Assembly: GCF_025148635.1 (NCBI RefSeq)
Contig: NZ_CP102269.1
Span: forward strand, 1,054,001 to 1,118,000
Direction of reading: 5' to 3'
Origin: Butyricimonas virosa
GTDB taxonomy: Bacteria > Bacteroidota > Bacteroidia > Bacteroidales > Marinifilaceae
DNA: 64,000 nucleotides
Shown here: positions 61,747 through 64,000 of the stretch, in pieces
Numbering within the stretch: the stretch's first letter is position 1
How the letters are laid out: each line of letters opens with the position of its first letter
Position numbers and translations under genes: made by a program
Notes under the pieces: generated by a model
What the model was told of the DNA's origin: nothing
Seen by the model: only the letters and a program-made list of their open reading frames with translations
Database searches by the model: none

Positions 61747-62709
61747 TTAAAAATAACTGGCTTTCAAACCCAAACCCGCTGTTTCTTCCAGTCCGAACAT
61801 CAGGTTCATATTCTGCACAGCCTGCCCGGATGCCCCCTTTAACAGGTTATCAATCACGGAAGTCACTAACACGTTACGATCCTGCTGTTCGACATGAACA
61901 AAACAATAATTCGTATTCACTACCTGTTTCAAATAAACAGGCTCGTCACTCATCACCGTGAAAGGATGTCCCTCGTAACAAGCAGCATACATAGATCGAA
62001 TTTCCGACAAATCCCGTTCACTTGCGAAAACCGCATTTACCATGATCCCCCGGGCATGACACCCGCGCACCGGAACAAAAGCAATATCCGCCTGCACATC
62101 TTCATCCTGCCCGGCCAAAGTTTCCCGTATTTCAGCCAAATGCTGGTGAGAAAAAACTTTATAAACCGAAAGATTCTGCGCCCGATGACTATAATGCGTC
62201 TCTTCCGTCGGTTTCTGTCCCGCACCCGTCGCCCCTGTAATCCCGAAGACCGACACGTGGGCAGGTAGCAAACCGCTCTTCGCCAACGGTAGCAACCCCA
62301 ATTCTATTGCCGTCGCAAAACATCCCGGATTCGCCACGTGCCAAGCTCCTCGTATCCGCTCCCGATTCAGCTCCGGTAAACCGTAAACAAAATCCCCGGC
62401 ATTTGACTTTAACCGGAAATCATGACTCAAATCAATGATTCGCACGGATGCCGGAACCGGATGCCGTTCTAAAAATTGGGCCGACATCCCGTGTCCCATG
62501 CACAGGAAAAGAACATCAATATCCGTCAAATCCAAATCGGAAAACTTCAAATTCATGTAAATCAAATCCCGATGAACCCGTCCGACAGGCTCTCCCCGGT
62601 GCGATTCACTCTGTAAATAACGTAATTCCACTTGCGGATGAGAAATTAATATGCGGATCAATTCCCCCGCGGTGTAACCGGCAGCCCCGGCAATGCCCAC
62701 TCTGATCAT
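61747..62709 (-). CDS. argC: N-acetyl-gamma-glutamyl-phosphate reductase
   Basis: This NADPH-dependent reductase catalyses the third step of the pathway. The 320-aa protein from ATG 62709 begins with the nucleotide-binding motif GIAGAAGYTAGELIRIL, and the catalytic cysteine is in NPGCFATAIELGLLPL. The start overlaps the argG stop by 4 nt, so the two are translationally coupled. A longer frame to 62826 lies wholly inside argG and is not credible. Confidence 0.96.
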   Translation of the reverse strand: MIRVGIAGAAGYTAGELIRILISHPQVELRYLQSESHRGEPVGRVHRDLIYMNLKFSDLDLTDIDVLFLCMGHGMSAQFLERHPVPASVRIIDLSHDFRLKSNAGDFVYGLPELNRERIRGAWHVANPGCFATAIELGLLPLAKSGLLPAHVSVFGITGATGAGQKPTEETHYSHRAQNLSVYKVFSHQHLAEIRETLAGQDEDVQADIAFVPVRGCHARGIMVNAVFASERDLSEIRSMYAACYEGHPFTVMSDEPVYLKQVVNTNYCFVHVEQQDRNVLVTSVIDNLLKGASGQAVQNMNLMFGLEETAGLGLKASYF

Positions 62710-63908
62710 AACTCCTCCTTGCTCTTCTCGTTCACCGCATGATAAACCCGCAAAGGCATCGACAACATCCGGGTAAAACCCTTCACATCCTCTGCCGTCC
62801 AAGCCTTGTTCTCCTCCCCGTAACAAGCAAACGTGGCATCCATCAGATCATGATCTGACCGCACTCCCAACAATTCGAAACAATAGGGACGCATCAGAAC
62901 CCGCACGTCACCCGAAACGTATCGTTGTGTATCTTTTAAGAAACTCTCGATATTCCGCATAACAGGTTCCCCGTACATGGCCTCGTGTAAAAACATCCCG
63001 TACCAGTTGGCCAGTTGTTCCTTCCAATACATCTGCCATTTCGTGAGCGTATGTTTTTCCAGTAATTCATGAGCTTTAATAATCATCAACGGAGCAGCCG
63101 CCTCGAAACCGACACGTCCTTTAATCCCCACAATCGTGTCCCCCACGTGGGTGTCACGACCGATTGCCCAAGCAGAGGCCAAAGCCTCCACCCGGCGGAT
63201 AGCCTCGATTTTATCCGTGTAACATTCACCATTTACCCGGCATAACTCTCCCCGTTCAAACGACAAGATTAACTCCTCTTCGCCCTCCTTCTCCAAAGAA
63301 GAAGGATAAGCCTCTCCCGGAATATACTCCCATGAATTCAATGTTTCTTTCCCTCCCACCGAGGTTCCCCAAAGTCCTTTGTTGATGGAATAAGCCATTT
63401 TGGACCAATCCCGCTCCACACCTTTCGATTTCAAATAGGCAATTTCCTCTTCCCGGCTCAGTTTCAAATCACGAGTCGGGGTTATAATTTCCATTTCCGG
63501 GGCAAACACGGAAAAACAAAGATCAAAACGAACCTGGTCATTCCCGGCCCCCGTACTTCCATGAGCCAAGCCGTCCGCCCCGATCTCCTTCGCGTAACGA
63601 ACGATAGCCAACGCTTGGAAAGTACGTTCGGAGCTGACCGATACCGGGTAAGTCTTGTTACGCAAAACATTCCCGAAAATCATGTATTTAATACATTTCT
63701 CGTAATATTCCCCCGTGACATCCAGTGTCACGTGTTTCTTCGCCCCCAAGGCATACGCCTTTTCCTCGATCCCGGCCAGCTCACCGGGGGTAAATCCCCC
63801 GGTATTCGCCAATGCCGTGTAAACCTCAAGCCCCATTTCCTCGCTCAGGTACTTGACACAGTAAGAGGTATCTAATCCCCCGCTATATGCTAAAACTACT
63901 TTTTTCAT
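62706..63908 (-). CDS. argG: Argininosuccinate synthase
   Basis: This 400-aa ligase joins citrulline and aspartate with ATP. The PP-loop is AYSGGLDTSY near the N-terminus, and LAHGSTGAGNDQVRF and TVGG-type segments are replaced here by SVGGKETLNSWEY, as in the Bacteroidetes form. It is the first visible gene of the arginine cluster. The 92 bp to the right edge include a possible end of another gene that I could not identify. Confidence 0.95.
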   Translation of the reverse strand: MKKVVLAYSGGLDTSYCVKYLSEEMGLEVYTALANTGGFTPGELAGIEEKAYALGAKKHVTLDVTGEYYEKCIKYMIFGNVLRNKTYPVSVSSERTFQALAIVRYAKEIGADGLAHGSTGAGNDQVRFDLCFSVFAPEMEIITPTRDLKLSREEEIAYLKSKGVERDWSKMAYSINKGLWGTSVGGKETLNSWEYIPGEAYPSSLEKEGEEELILSFERGELCRVNGECYTDKIEAIRRVEALASAWAIGRDTHVGDTIVGIKGRVGFEAAAPLMIIKAHELLEKHTLTKWQMYWKEQLANWYGMFLHEAMYGEPVMRNIESFLKDTQRYVSGDVRVLMRPYCFELLGVRSDHDLMDATFACYGEENKAWTAEDVKGFTRMLSMPLRVYHAVNEKSKEEL

Positions 63909-64000
63909 GAATATAAATTACAAGTTACAAATTTGCCGTATGTTTCATGGCAGAGCGAGAAACCGGTAACCCGCAAACCGCCAACGTGGACCCCACAACA

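Noticed and set aside
62710..62826. N-terminal extension of argC to 62826
   Set aside because: It lies fully inside argG, and the nucleotide-binding motif starts right after the ATG at 62709.
63909..64000. Possible gene ends or starts at the right edge on both strands
   Set aside because: Short frames are open on both strands (for example a plus-strand ATG at 63948, and a minus-strand frame ending just before argG), but none shows a recognisable motif in so short a stretch.
1..64000. Insertion sequences, prophage, CRISPR array, rRNA, known riboswitch
   Set aside because: No transposase, integrase, phage structural gene, regular repeat-spacer array or rRNA sequence was seen. The only mobile-type feature is the MITE-like repeat at 58659-58772.

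Overview
The window looks like a chromosomal segment of an anaerobic, gut-type Bacteroidales bacterium. The evidence is four ECF sigma / FecR anti-sigma / SusC (/SusD) systems, many lipoproteins with Bacteroidetes-type signal peptides, TAnnTTTG -7 promoter elements in front of many genes, and a Bacteroidetes-type ExbB-ExbD-ExbD operon. The density of sigma/FecR-controlled SusCD loci linked to thioredoxin-fold proteins and peptidases suggests the Odoribacter/Butyricimonas branch; this genus-level placement is inference. No insertion sequence, phage gene, CRISPR array or rRNA was seen.

Layout. (1) 1-2957, minus strand: locus A, with ECF sigma, FecR and the first 345 residues of a SusC that runs off the left edge. 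(2) 3067-3750: an isolated DUF3298-type lipoprotein with its own terminator. (3) 3903-16202: locus B, reading sigma, FecR, SusC, SusD, FAS1-like lipoprotein, small lipoprotein, thioredoxin, M16 zinc protease. (4) 16439-22944: housekeeping genes gdhA, aroB-aroA, dprA and a MATE transporter. (5) 23034-34182: locus C, reading sigma, FecR, SusC, SusD, a metallopeptidase-like lipoprotein lacking HExxH, and two TlpA/thioredoxin-fold proteins. (6) 34287-47101: locus D, reading sigma, FecR, SusC, SusD, DUF4843 protein, PKD-like lipoprotein, ABC ATPase and a fused GldF/GldG-type permease. (7) 47475-56684: TatD hydrolase, L-asparaginase, exbB-X-exbD-exbD, tRNA-Arg(CCG), DJ-1/PfpI protein, hybrid histidine kinase and a sigma-54 response regulator. 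(8) 57207-63908: arginine cluster argG-argC-argD-argB-argE-argH on the minus strand, with a small MITE-like element before argH.

How the parts fit. Each SusC carries an N-terminal STN domain of the kind that signals to FecR, which in turn controls the ECF sigma, so loci A-D are trans-envelope signalling uptake systems. The ExbB/ExbD operon could supply the proton-motive energy for these TonB-dependent receptors. None of the three complete loci encodes a recognisable glycoside hydrolase. They carry an M16 protease, thioredoxins, a degenerate metallopeptidase or an ABC exporter instead, which points to peptide, protein or metal substrates rather than glycans. All four fecR-susC junctions carry a hairpin close to the fecR stop codon, although the sequences are unrelated, and all four sigma proteins end in a hydrophobic tail. 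I consider these shared, unexplained features, together with a 38-bp perfect palindrome upstream of the TatD gene, the most interesting parts of the window.
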